A stretch of DNA of 64,000 nucleotides from Benthicola sp039584685 (lineage in GTDB: Bacteria > Gemmatimonadota > Gemmatimonadetes > Palauibacterales > Palauibacteraceae). The first letter of the stretch is position 1; each line of letters begins with the position of its first letter. Positions 33,209 through 40,600 of this stretch are shown one piece after another. Where the stretch lies: positions 1 through 64,000 of the forward strand of contig JBDGXI010000001.1 of the NCBI GenBank assembly GCA_039584685.1, given 5' to 3'. Below the pieces are notes generated by a model that made no database searches, was not told where the DNA came from, and worked only from the letters and a program-made list of their open reading frames with translations. The position numbers were made by a program, and so were the translations under genes.

Positions 33209-34303
33209 ATGAACGACTCTGCACCGGCAACGCTGCGTGGCTTGCTCGAAGAGATGATCGACAGGGGCGCCTCCGACCTGCACCTGTCGGCCGGTGAAGT
33301 GCCCAAGCTTCGCATCGATGGCACGCTCCAGGACAGCAACCATGGGACTCGGATCGGGCCGCGGGATACGCAGGCGCTGGCCTACTCGATACTGACCGAG
33401 CAGCAGAAGAAGCGCTTCGAGCAGGAGGATGAGCTCGACCTCTCGTTCTCGGTCCAGAACCTGTCCCGGTTCCGCGGGAACGTTTTCCGCCAGCGCGGGA
33501 CGGTCGCGATGGCCATCCGGCAAATCCCGTTCGAGATCCTGTCTTTCCAGGAGCTAGGTCTGCCCGCGGTGATCGGCAGGCTGGCCGAGAAGCCGAGAGG
33601 GCTGGTGCTCGTCACCGGACCGACCGGGTCGGGTAAATCAACGACCCTCGCGGCGATGATCGACAAGATCAACCGTGAACGACACGGTCACATCATGACC
33701 GTGGAGGATCCGATCGAGTTCGTGCACCGCCACCAGAACTGCCTGGTGAACCAGCGCGAGGTCGGCAGCGACACCAGTTCGTTCGCGCAAGCCCTCAAGT
33801 ACGTGCTGCGCCAGGACCCCGACGTGATCCTGGTCGGCGAGATGCGGGACCTGGAAACCGTGCGGGCGGCGCTGACGATCGCCGAGACCGGGCACCTGGC
33901 GCTCGCGACGCTGCACACGAATTCAGCGGCCGAGTCCATCAACCGCGTCATCGACGTCTTCCCGGCGCACCAGCAGGAGCAGGTGCGCGCCCAGCTCTCC
34001 TTCGTGCTCGAAGGCGTTCTCACACAGACGCTTCTCCCCCGGCGCACAGGGAGGGGCCGGGTCGTGGCATGTGAGATCATGATGGCCACGCCTGCCATCC
34101 GGGCTCTCATCAGGGACCAGAAGATCCACCAGATCTACTCGGCCATGCAGGCGGGTAAGAAATTCGGGATGCAGACACTCAACGATGCCCTGTATTCCCT
34201 GTACATGCGCGATGAAGTGGCTTTGGAAGATCTGATGAGGGTGAGTTCGGACCCGACGGAGCTCAAGCGGATGATCGGCGAAATGGAGCCGGCGACCGCC
34301 TGA
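33209..34303 (+). CDS. pilT: Type IV pilus twitching motility ATPase PilT
   Basis: Retraction motor that depolymerises the pilus, powering twitching and DNA uptake. The 364-residue length is typical. Segments seen: LLEEMIDRGASDLHLSAGE and PKLRIDG at the N-terminus, Walker A GPTGSGKSTTLAAMID (Lys143), Asp box TVEDPIEFVH, Walker B DVILVGEMRDLETVRAALTIAETGHLALATLHTNSA, and the PilT signature region AIRALIRDQKIHQIYSAMQ. No zinc cysteine pairs, as expected for PilT against PilB. It lies 43 nt after pilB. Confidence 0.97.
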   Translation: MNDSAPATLRGLLEEMIDRGASDLHLSAGEVPKLRIDGTLQDSNHGTRIGPRDTQALAYSILTEQQKKRFEQEDELDLSFSVQNLSRFRGNVFRQRGTVAMAIRQIPFEILSFQELGLPAVIGRLAEKPRGLVLVTGPTGSGKSTTLAAMIDKINRERHGHIMTVEDPIEFVHRHQNCLVNQREVGSDTSSFAQALKYVLRQDPDVILVGEMRDLETVRAALTIAETGHLALATLHTNSAAESINRVIDVFPAHQQEQVRAQLSFVLEGVLTQTLLPRRTGRGRVVACEIMMATPAIRALIRDQKIHQIYSAMQAGKKFGMQTLNDALYSLYMRDEVALEDLMRVSSDPTELKRMIGEMEPATA

Positions 34304-34334
34304 GGTAACACCGACAACAGGAGTGATCTGAGCC

Positions 34335-35537
34335 ATGCCAGTGTGGACCTACAGCGCGAGAACCGTGTCCGGCGAACTCAAGCGCGCCGAGCACGAAGCC
34401 GCCAGCCGCGATGAGGTCATGGCGCATCTCAGGAGTCAGCGACTGATCCCCATCACGGTGCGGGAGAAGCCGAAGGGCATCAACCTGTCGATCGGCGGCG
34501 GCAAGGTAAGAACCCGTGACATCGTGATCATGACTCGGCAGTTCGCGACGATGATCAACGCGGGCCTCCCCCTCGTGCAGGCGCTCGACATCCTGGCCAA
34601 GCAGTCCGACAACAAGGTGCTGCAGTCCACGCTGCAGGACGTCCTGTACGATGTCGAATCGGGAAACACGCTCGCCGACGCGATGCGAGATCACACCAAA
34701 GCGTTCACGCCTCTATACGTGAACATGGTCGCCGCCGGCGAGGCCGGCGGTATCCTGGACACTATCCTGGTCCGCCTGGCGGTGTTCCTGGAGAAGGCCG
34801 AGGCTCTCTCCAGGAAGGTCAAGGGAGCCATGATCTACCCGGCGGTGATCAGCGTCGTGGCCCTTACGGCGATCGTGGTCCTGCTGCTATTCGTCATTCC
34901 GACCTTCCAGCAGATGTTCGCGAGCTTCGACCAGGCGCTGCCGCTGCCGACCCGAATCGTGATCATGGCCTCGGACACCCTGCAGCAGTACTGGTGGGGC
35001 ATGGCCGGAGGAGTCGCGGTGGTCGTGTGGCTGTTCAGGCGCTGGATCGCTACGTCTTCCGGTCGTCTCACGTTTGACCGGATCCTCCTCCGACTCCCGA
35101 TCTTCGGAAACCTGGCGCGAAAGTCCTCGGTCGCTCGGTTCACGCGCACCCTGGGCACGCTGTTGAGCTCCGGTGTGACGATTCTGGACGGGCTCGAGAT
35201 CACGGCGCGCACATCGGGTAACCGGGTGATCCACGACGCGATCATGAACAGCCGCAGCTCGATCGCCGGCGGTGAGTCGATCTCGGAGCCCCTGCGCGCA
35301 TCCGGAGTGTTCCCGCCGATGGTCACGCAGATGATCAACGTGGGTGAGGAGACGGGCGACCTGGACGGCATGCTGACCAAGATCGCCGACTTCTACGATG
35401 ACGAAGTCGACACGGCCGTCGAGTCGCTCCTGAAGGCGATGGAGCCGCTGATGATCGTCGTTCTCGGAACGGTGGTCGGTGGAATGATCGTCGCCATGTA
35501 TCTCCCGATCTTCGGGATCATCAACACGATGCAGTGA
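34335..35537 (+). CDS. pilC: Type IV pilus inner-membrane platform protein PilC
   Basis: GspF-family platform protein of 400 residues that couples PilB/PilT to the growing pilus. It has an N-terminal cytoplasmic region with VWTYSARTVSGELKRAEHE, the two GspF domains (about residues 70-195 and 273-395) and three membrane helices (for example VISVVALTAIVVLLLFVIP and LMIVVLGTVVGGMIVAMYLPIF). The family segments LPLVQALDILAKQSDN, AGEAGGILDTILVRLAVFLEK and NVGEETGDLDGMLTKIADFYDDEVD are all present. Third gene of the pilBTC unit, 31 nt after pilT. Confidence 0.97.
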   Translation: MPVWTYSARTVSGELKRAEHEAASRDEVMAHLRSQRLIPITVREKPKGINLSIGGGKVRTRDIVIMTRQFATMINAGLPLVQALDILAKQSDNKVLQSTLQDVLYDVESGNTLADAMRDHTKAFTPLYVNMVAAGEAGGILDTILVRLAVFLEKAEALSRKVKGAMIYPAVISVVALTAIVVLLLFVIPTFQQMFASFDQALPLPTRIVIMASDTLQQYWWGMAGGVAVVVWLFRRWIATSSGRLTFDRILLRLPIFGNLARKSSVARFTRTLGTLLSSGVTILDGLEITARTSGNRVIHDAIMNSRSSIAGGESISEPLRASGVFPPMVTQMINVGEETGDLDGMLTKIADFYDDEVDTAVESLLKAMEPLMIVVLGTVVGGMIVAMYLPIFGIINTMQ

Positions 35538-35567
35538 GTGGCCTCGCGTTTCGGCCCGCGCACGGTT

Positions 35568-35587
35568 ACATCACAAACATGTGATGT
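35568..35587. promoter_or_regulatory. 20-bp palindrome, probable operator of the Rrf2 gene
   Basis: ACATCACA-AACA-TGTGATGT is a perfect 8-bp inverted repeat centred about 40 nt upstream of the Rrf2-family ATG at 35617 and about 40 nt after the pilC stop. It is AT-rich against the local GC. Rrf2 proteins often bind such sites in their own promoters; binding here is inferred. Confidence 0.6.
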
Positions 35588-35616
35588 TCTGATCCGCATC
35601 GCGGGAGGCCGAACCG

Positions 35617-36033
35617 ATGCTGTCCCGAACGGAAGAGTATGCCCTGCGGGCCGCCGTCTACCTGGCGCGCCAGTACGGTGACGGAGCGGCCCGCGCCAAG
35701 GACATCGCCAGGGACACGGGCGTGCCGGCCAACTACATGTCAAAGATCCTCCATCAGCTGGCCAAGGCGGGAGTCGTAGTATCGGAGCGCGGGCGCACCG
35801 GGGGCTTTCGGCTCGCGGCGCCACCGAACGAGTTCTTCCTGGCGACCGTCGTGCGCCCCTTCGAGCCCCAGGTCGAAAGGACCCGTTGTCTCCTCGGGCG
35901 CCCCGAGTGTTCGGACGTGAATCCGTGTGGGGCACACGATCGCTGGAAGGTCATCAAGGAAGCGACGCTCAGTTTCCTGGACGGCACCACGCTGGCTGAC
36001 GTCATCGAGGACTCGGAGTCGGACGCATCCTGA
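35617..36033 (+). CDS. Rrf2-family transcriptional regulator with three-cysteine motif
   Basis: A 138-residue winged-helix regulator. Residues 1-65 match the Rrf2 DNA-binding domain (LSRTEEYALRAAVYLARQYG, IARDTGVPANYMSKILHQLAKAGVV, RGRTGGFRLA). Cys91, Cys98 and Cys104 (CLLGRPECSDVNPC) lie where IscR and NsrR bind an iron-sulfur cluster, so it probably senses redox state, NO or cluster supply. The motif is not identical to either. GGGAGG lies 8 nt before the ATG. The palindrome at 35568 is probably its operator. It shares one base (TGATG) with the next gene. Confidence 0.9.
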   Translation: MLSRTEEYALRAAVYLARQYGDGAARAKDIARDTGVPANYMSKILHQLAKAGVVVSERGRTGGFRLAAPPNEFFLATVVRPFEPQVERTRCLLGRPECSDVNPCGAHDRWKVIKEATLSFLDGTTLADVIEDSESDAS

Positions 36034-36464
36034 TGACCGACGTACCGGAACGGCTGAAGAATGCGCCCGGTTGCCAGGGTCTCATCGGCCTGACCGACGA
36101 AGAACTGAGCCGGCGCCTGGGCGAGCCGGTGGCCCGTCGAACCCTTGGAAATGACACCTGGCTCGTGTTCCGGTCCTCAGGCCTGTCGCTTCGGGTACGC
36201 TGCGCGGGCGCGCGGCCGGCCCGCGTCGCCTCCTGGACGGCCACGTTCAAGACCGGACATCCCCACTTGCGCGGCGCGGCACAGGCCCTCGGTCTGTGGC
36301 CGGCGGCGGCGCCCGACCAGGAGGCGGCCTCGTCGGGCGCTCCGTTGATTCGTCGCGCGATGCCATGTCCGAACTCCGGACGCGTCCACTCGCTGACGGC
36401 CACCATCCGCGGGGGAGTGTTCACGGCGCTGTCCGCGTTCGACGAGTCTCCCGACTGGCTGTGA
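36033..36464 (+). CDS. Conserved-looking protein of unknown function coupled to the Rrf2 gene
   Basis: A 143-residue soluble protein starting MTDVPERLKNAPGCQGLIGLTDEELSRRLGEPVARRTLG. It is rich in Arg, Ala and Trp, with a hydrophobic core strand NDTWLVFRSSGLSLRVRC; no signal peptide, membrane helix or metal motif is obvious. The ATG shares one base with the Rrf2 stop codon, which suggests the two are translated together and regulated together, so it may act in the same response. I do not recognise the family. Confidence 0.65.
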   Translation: MTDVPERLKNAPGCQGLIGLTDEELSRRLGEPVARRTLGNDTWLVFRSSGLSLRVRCAGARPARVASWTATFKTGHPHLRGAAQALGLWPAAAPDQEAASSGAPLIRRAMPCPNSGRVHSLTATIRGGVFTALSAFDESPDWL

Positions 36465-36488
36465 CCAGCACCTGATCCCGGCCACCTC

Positions 36489-36516
36489 TTGCGTTCTGCA
36501 CAACTACCTCTAAGAT
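36489..36516 (+). promoter_or_regulatory. Candidate housekeeping promoter for pilS-pilR
   Basis: TTGCGT (36489-36494) and TAAGAT (36511-36516) are separated by 16 bases, a good sigma-70 fit. It lies in the 148-nt gap before pilS, whose likely TTG start is at 36613, giving a leader of about 90 nt. Inferred by consensus only. Confidence 0.45.
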
Positions 36517-36612
36517 AGGCTCCGGTGGCGCGGACGGATCGAAGCGTATCGCGAGGGCAGGTTCCGGGACTGTCCCGGCGAGGTCAATCAGAACACGGGA
36601 ATCGGCCAGGAA

Positions 36613-38463
36613 TTGCTGCGCACCAGCAGGTCTGATCGCCGGGCCGCGACGGTTCTCGAACCGTTGCAGGTGCTGTACTGGATCTACGCGGCTCGCCTGG
36701 TCATCTCACTGGCCGTGTTCGGCTCCGCCATCCTGGTTGGGGATTTCCTGGAGCGCCAGGTTCCGGGTTCGCTGCCCCCCGAGTTCCCTCTCATAGCCAT
36801 CGTCGGCCTCGCCGCCGCCGCGTTCCTCACGCCGATCGCGTACAGGATCAGTCACCGAAAAGGCCGGCGGATCGGCCTCGCGTTCCTCTATTCGCAGGCC
36901 GCCCTGGACGTTCTCCTGTTCAACGGCGTCGTGCACATCACCGGGGGGAGCGGGAGTCCGTTCGTTTCCCTGTTCATAGCCCTGGCCGCCGGCTACGCCC
37001 TGATCCTCCCGCTGAGCTCGGCCATCCTCACGGCCATGTTGGCGGGCATCCTGTATCTAGTCCTCAACCTGACGTTCGGCGCAGACACGAACACCATCGT
37101 GCTGGCTCTCCAGGTACTCGTCATCATGCTCGTGGCGCTTGCGGCCAGCCTGGTCGGCGCGCGCTTCCGACAGGTGCGCTCCGAGCTCCGCTCTGTGGAA
37201 GGTGAGCTGCACCGGCTTCGGCTGGACACGGCGGACGTCCTGCGCAACATCCCATCCGGCGTGATCACGCTGGACGCATCGGGCAACCTGGTGTACATGA
37301 ACCTCGCGGCGGCGGATCTGTGTGGCCTCGACGGCACAGGACTGCTGGGAATGGACCTGCTTCCGGAGCTGGAGCGACGGGCGCCGGAAGTGGCCGCGGC
37401 AGTGCGCGAGACGATGGACACCGGCCGTCGCGTGCGGAATCGGGAGGCCGATGTACTGGCCGATCCGGCGTCCGGTGAGGATGGGCAGGGAGCCGAGCCC
37501 GTGCCGGTCGCCGTCAGTACCACCATGCTTCAGGACGTGGGCGCCGGTCCGTCGCACGTCGTCCTGCTCCAGGACCTGCAGGCCGTTCGCCAGCTCGAGA
37601 ACCTCCGACTTCGAACTGGAAAGCTGGAAGCGGTGGCCGAGCTGTCGGCCTCGTTGGCCCACGAGCTCAAGAACCCCCTGGCTTCGGTGCGGAGCGCCGT
37701 CGAACAGCTGTCTGCGAGGATCACCGATGACGAGGACGAGCAGATCCTGGGGCGGCTCATCGTCCGGGAGGCCGATCGGCTGAGCCGGATCCTGAGCGAA
37801 TTCAGCGACTTTGCGCGCGTGGCGGTCGCCGAGCGCAAGCCGGTGGACATTGAACGTCTGCTGCGCGAAGTCATCGAGACGGTGCGGCGCAATCCGGCGG
37901 CGGAAGGACGCGCGACGATCACCAGCGAGATCCTGGACGACATGTCGGGCCTGTGGGGGGACCCGGATCTCCTGCACCGCACGCTGTTCAACCTCGTCCT
38001 CAACGCCGTTCAGGTCGGCGATCCGCGGGAAGAGGTCACGATTCGTGTGGTGGCGGACGCCCTGCGACCGGACCTCGTTCCATCCGAGGTGTCGCTCGGC
38101 CATCCCGTCCGTATTCGGGTCAGCGACGACGGTCCGGGGATCGATGCCGAAGACCTGCCACGCATCTTCGATCCGTTCTACACCCGCCGGAAGGGTGGCA
38201 GCGGCCTCGGCCTCTCCATCGCGCATCGCGCCGTGCAGGCGCACGGGGGAGCGCTGATCGCGAGCTCGAATCCCGGCGAGGGGGCCACTTTCGCGATAGT
38301 CCTTCCTCGTCGAACTGGAAAGGGCCGTCCCAGACTTGCTCCCGAGGTACGGGCCGCCGCGCCGAGTCCGGCCGGACCTGACGAGGAGACCTCGTCGGCC
38401 TCGGACGCTGCGGATACCGACAGCCAGGCACCAGCGCGCGCCGGCGAGCGCGCTCACATCTAG
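36613..38463 (+). CDS. pilS: Sensor histidine kinase, PilS/NtrB type
   Basis: Membrane-bound kinase expected to control PilR and pilin transcription. The 616-residue protein has about six N-terminal membrane helices (residues 20-185), a short coiled linker, a PAS domain (about 205-260, VLRNIPSGVITLDASGNLVYMN), a phosphoacceptor HisKA domain (ASLAHELKNPL, His350) and a HATPase domain with N box LFNLVLNAVQ, G1 DDGPGID and GGSGLGLSIAHRAV. A Pro/Ser tail of about 40 residues follows. No ATG or GTG exists upstream in this frame after the stop at 36511; TTG 36613 is the first usable start and its ribosome site is weak. pilR follows 36 nt later. Confidence 0.92.
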   Translation: MLRTSRSDRRAATVLEPLQVLYWIYAARLVISLAVFGSAILVGDFLERQVPGSLPPEFPLIAIVGLAAAAFLTPIAYRISHRKGRRIGLAFLYSQAALDVLLFNGVVHITGGSGSPFVSLFIALAAGYALILPLSSAILTAMLAGILYLVLNLTFGADTNTIVLALQVLVIMLVALAASLVGARFRQVRSELRSVEGELHRLRLDTADVLRNIPSGVITLDASGNLVYMNLAAADLCGLDGTGLLGMDLLPELERRAPEVAAAVRETMDTGRRVRNREADVLADPASGEDGQGAEPVPVAVSTTMLQDVGAGPSHVVLLQDLQAVRQLENLRLRTGKLEAVAELSASLAHELKNPLASVRSAVEQLSARITDDEDEQILGRLIVREADRLSRILSEFSDFARVAVAERKPVDIERLLREVIETVRRNPAAEGRATITSEILDDMSGLWGDPDLLHRTLFNLVLNAVQVGDPREEVTIRVVADALRPDLVPSEVSLGHPVRIRVSDDGPGIDAEDLPRIFDPFYTRRKGGSGLGLSIAHRAVQAHGGALIASSNPGEGATFAIVLPRRTGKGRPRLAPEVRAAAPSPAGPDEETSSASDAADTDSQAPARAGERAHI

Positions 38464-38499
38464 GCGACCGGCGCGCCGCCGGTTTCCAAAGGAGCCGAA

Positions 38500-39867
38500 A
38501 TGCGAGACAAGCCGTTGATTCTCCTCATCGACGACGAGCAGAGCCTGATCGAGTCTCTGACCGTACTGCTGAGAGGCGAGGGATACGACATCATCACCGA
38601 ACTGACGGGCGCCGGGGGGGTGAAGGCATTCAAGGAATACAGCCCCGACCTGGTCCTTTCGGATGTACGCATGCCGAAGATGAGCGGCATCGAGGTGCTC
38701 GAGGAGATCCGCCGCACGAACCCGAACGCTCCCGTCGTCCTCATGACGGCCCAGGCGTCTCTGCAGTCCGCGATACAGGCGGTCAACCTGGGAGCCACGC
38801 ACTACGTTCAGAAGCCGTTCGAGAACGACGAGTTGCTGGCGGTGCTCGGGCGGTCTCTGGATTGGGGGCGTCTCAAGCAGGAGAACGCCGGCCTGAAGAG
38901 GGAGCTCAAGAAGCAGCAGACGCTCAAGGCGGGCCGGCCGATCGGTGTGAGTCCGATGTTCGAGAGCGCGATCAAGCTGGTGGAAAGCGTGGCCGACAGC
39001 GACTCGACCATCCTGATCGCCGGGGAGAGCGGTACCGGTAAGGAAGTGTTCGCTCGCTACATCCACGATCTGTCTTCACGGTCCAACCGGAGGTTCCTTT
39101 CCCTGAACTGCGGGGCTCTCCCGGAGGGCCTGCTCGAGTCCGAGTTGTTCGGGCACGTCAAGGGGAGCTTCACCGGGGCCGTGCGGGACAAGGAGGGTCT
39201 GTTCGTCGCAGCCTCCACCGGGACGTTCTTCCTGGACGAAGTCGGCGAAATGGCCCCATCGACCCAGGTCAAGCTCCTGCGGGTGTTGCAGCAACGAGAG
39301 GTGATCCCGGTCGGGGCCACGGAGGCGATTCCGGTGGACGTCCGGCTCATCGCCGCCACGAACCGCGAGCTCGAGCGGGATATCGAAGAGGGACGGTTCC
39401 GGCGCGACCTGTACTACCGCCTCAACGTCATCAGCCTCGAACTACCGCCTCTGAAGAACCGCGAGGAGGACATCGAGCTGCTGGCCGAGCACTTCCTGAC
39501 GGCACAGGCCGAGGGAGATCCGCGGGGCGCGAAGAAGTTGTCCGCGAAGACTCTGGCGGTGCTCAAGGAGTATCACTGGCCCGGGAACGTGCGAGAGCTG
39601 GAGAACGTCATCGAGCGAGCGGTGGTCCTGACCGCGGGAGCGACGATCAAACCGGAAGCCCTGCCGTCCAGGCTGCGTGAGACGCCGCCGGAGCCGCTGG
39701 TGCAGGACCGTCCCGCGGCCAATCCGGCGCTCGACGTCATCGAGCGCGCCTACATCGAGCACGTGCTTCGGGCGGAGGCGGGCAACAAGACGCGGGCCGC
39801 CGAGGTGCTCGGAATCGACCCCAGCACCCTGTATCGAAAGATCAAGCGCTACGACCTCGAAGCCTGA
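38500..39867 (+). CDS. pilR: Sigma-54-dependent response regulator, PilR/NtrC type
   Basis: A 455-residue transcription activator. Receiver domain (residues 1-120) starts with LILLIDDEQSLIESL and carries acceptor Asp in DLVLSDVRMPKMSG. The AAA+ domain (about 145-380) has Walker A GESGTGKEVFAR, the sigma-54 contact loop GSFTGA (residues 222-227; the consensus is GAFTGA), Walker B TFFLDEVGEM and ATNRELERDIEEGRFRRDLYYRLNV. A Fis-type HTH ends the protein (GNKTRAAEVLGIDPSTLYRKIKRY). pilA lies 243 nt downstream behind a sigma-54-type promoter, so pilin expression is its likely target. Confidence 0.95.
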   Translation: MRDKPLILLIDDEQSLIESLTVLLRGEGYDIITELTGAGGVKAFKEYSPDLVLSDVRMPKMSGIEVLEEIRRTNPNAPVVLMTAQASLQSAIQAVNLGATHYVQKPFENDELLAVLGRSLDWGRLKQENAGLKRELKKQQTLKAGRPIGVSPMFESAIKLVESVADSDSTILIAGESGTGKEVFARYIHDLSSRSNRRFLSLNCGALPEGLLESELFGHVKGSFTGAVRDKEGLFVAASTGTFFLDEVGEMAPSTQVKLLRVLQQREVIPVGATEAIPVDVRLIAATNRELERDIEEGRFRRDLYYRLNVISLELPPLKNREEDIELLAEHFLTAQAEGDPRGAKKLSAKTLAVLKEYHWPGNVRELENVIERAVVLTAGATIKPEALPSRLRETPPEPLVQDRPAANPALDVIERAYIEHVLRAEAGNKTRAAEVLGIDPSTLYRKIKRYDLEA

Positions 39868-39875
39868 GTCGTCAA

Positions 39876-39960
39876 CCATTGCAGTACGGCAGGTAAACTT
39901 TGCAGAGTGCAATGGCACCTATCGAGGGGAAGGTGTGGCAATCTGCACGTACTGCACGTA
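39876..39960 (+). promoter_or_regulatory. Cluster of TGCA half-sites upstream of pilA, candidate PilR enhancer
   Basis: Five TGCA cores occur in this stretch. CCATTGCA (39876-39883) has its inverted copy TGCAATGG at 39908-39915; TTGCA-GAG-TGCAA (39900-39912) is a perfect small palindrome; CTGCACGTA is repeated in tandem (39943-39951 and 39952-39960). Lying about 65-150 bp upstream of the predicted pilA transcription start, this is where an NtrC-type activator would bind. Which unit PilR recognises cannot be told. Confidence 0.5.
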
Positions 39961-39973
39961 AGCGACTGATTTC

Positions 39974-39983
39974 CAACAAGTTA
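39974..39983 (+). promoter_or_regulatory. IHF-like site between enhancer and pilA promoter
   Basis: CAA-CAAG-TTA matches the CAA-N4-TTR core of IHF sites and lies in an AT-rich island (39971-39991) of this GC-rich window, between the half-site cluster and the -24/-12 element. DNA bending there would bring PilR to sigma-54 polymerase. Confidence 0.4.
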
Positions 39984-40000
39984 AATTCTATCGACTCGTC

Positions 40001-40016
40001 CGGCATACGGGTTGCC
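40001..40016 (+). promoter_or_regulatory. Candidate sigma-54 promoter of pilA
   Basis: CGGCATACGGGTTGCC has GGCA and TTGC elements with exactly 10 bases between GG and GC, matching the -24/-12 layout. Predicted start is near 40027, about 84 nt before the pilA ATG. PilR upstream supports this. Confidence 0.6.
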
Positions 40017-40110
40017 GTTACCCAGTGCCGGAGGCAAGGTCCTCCACCGGTGAACGACGAACACGACTTGGAAGAAAAACCGTTCACAAACCAGAACCGT
40101 TGGAGGACAG

Positions 40111-40482
40111 ATGCTCCGCAACACGAAGGGTTTCACTCTGATCGAGCTGCTGATCGTAGTCGTGATCATCGGCATCCTTGCCGCGATCGCGATTCCGCAG
40201 TTCGCCAGCACCAAGGAGAAGGCGTTCGACGCGACAGCGAAGAGCGACGTGCGCAACGCCATGTCGTCTCAGGAGGCCTATTTCGCCGACGAACAGTCGT
40301 ATGGTCCGGCAGCCATGGCCACGGGCAGCTTCACCACCAGCCAGGGCATCGCGATTTCCGCCTCGGCCGCTTCGGCCGGTGGCTACGCGATCACCGCATC
40401 GCACGGCAGCTCGGGCAACACCTTCTGGGTGCAGGTCGGCACGGGCAGCTCGATCGAGGGCAAGGTCCAGAAGTCTCCGTAA
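40111..40482 (+). CDS. pilA: Type IV pilin, major subunit
   Basis: A 123-residue prepilin with a 7-residue leader MLRNTKG cleaved before Phe8, giving mature FTLIELLIVVVIIGILAAIA with Glu at position 5. The long hydrophobic alpha-helix and Gly- and Ser-rich C-terminal domain (SYGPAAMATGSFTTSQGI to FWVQVGTGSSIEG) are those of small type IVa pilins. No C-terminal cysteine pair is present, unlike many pilins, so the globular domain lacks the usual D-loop disulfide. Serine and threonine residues are plentiful, giving possible glycosylation sites. A sigma-54-type promoter and PilR gene lie upstream. Confidence 0.96.
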   Translation: MLRNTKGFTLIELLIVVVIIGILAAIAIPQFASTKEKAFDATAKSDVRNAMSSQEAYFADEQSYGPAAMATGSFTTSQGIAISASAASAGGYAITASHGSSGNTFWVQVGTGSSIEGKVQKSP

Positions 40483-40494
40483 GGTCGTCTTCCG

Positions 40495-40517
40495 GATCTT
40501 CGACTCTCTTGAAGATC
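40495..40517 (+). terminator. Hairpin after pilA
   Basis: GATCTTC (40495-40501) and GAAGATC (40511-40517) form a perfect 7-bp stem with a 9-nt loop, starting 12 nt after the pilA stop. No T-run follows, so it may stabilise or partly terminate the pilin mRNA before the downstream membrane-protein genes. Confidence 0.45.
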
Positions 40518-40600
40518 GCAGACCGGGGCGTGGCGGATTCATCCGCCGCGCCCTTCGGTCATCCTGGTAGAGTGCCGCACATTCCAGGAGCGCTCGAGGG

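Noticed and set aside
31465..33339. 624-codon open frame opposite pilB
   Set aside because: Complete antisense of a strongly conserved ATPase gene; no domain, signal peptide or ribosome site that would justify a gene.
35568..35587. CRP/FNR-type operator
   Set aside because: The palindrome has TCACA...TGTGA order with a 4-base centre, the reverse of the CRP layout TGTGA-N6-TCACA. It more likely belongs to the Rrf2 regulator.
37057..39066. 669-codon open frame opposite pilS and pilR
   Set aside because: Antisense of two well-supported genes; composition is low complexity with many Arg, His and Gln and no family motif.
39912..39930. TGGCACCTATCGAGGGG as an alternative sigma-54 promoter of pilA
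   Set aside because: It begins with a perfect TGGCAC, but no GC is found 10 bases after GG. The element at 40001-40016 has the required spacing and is nearer the ATG.
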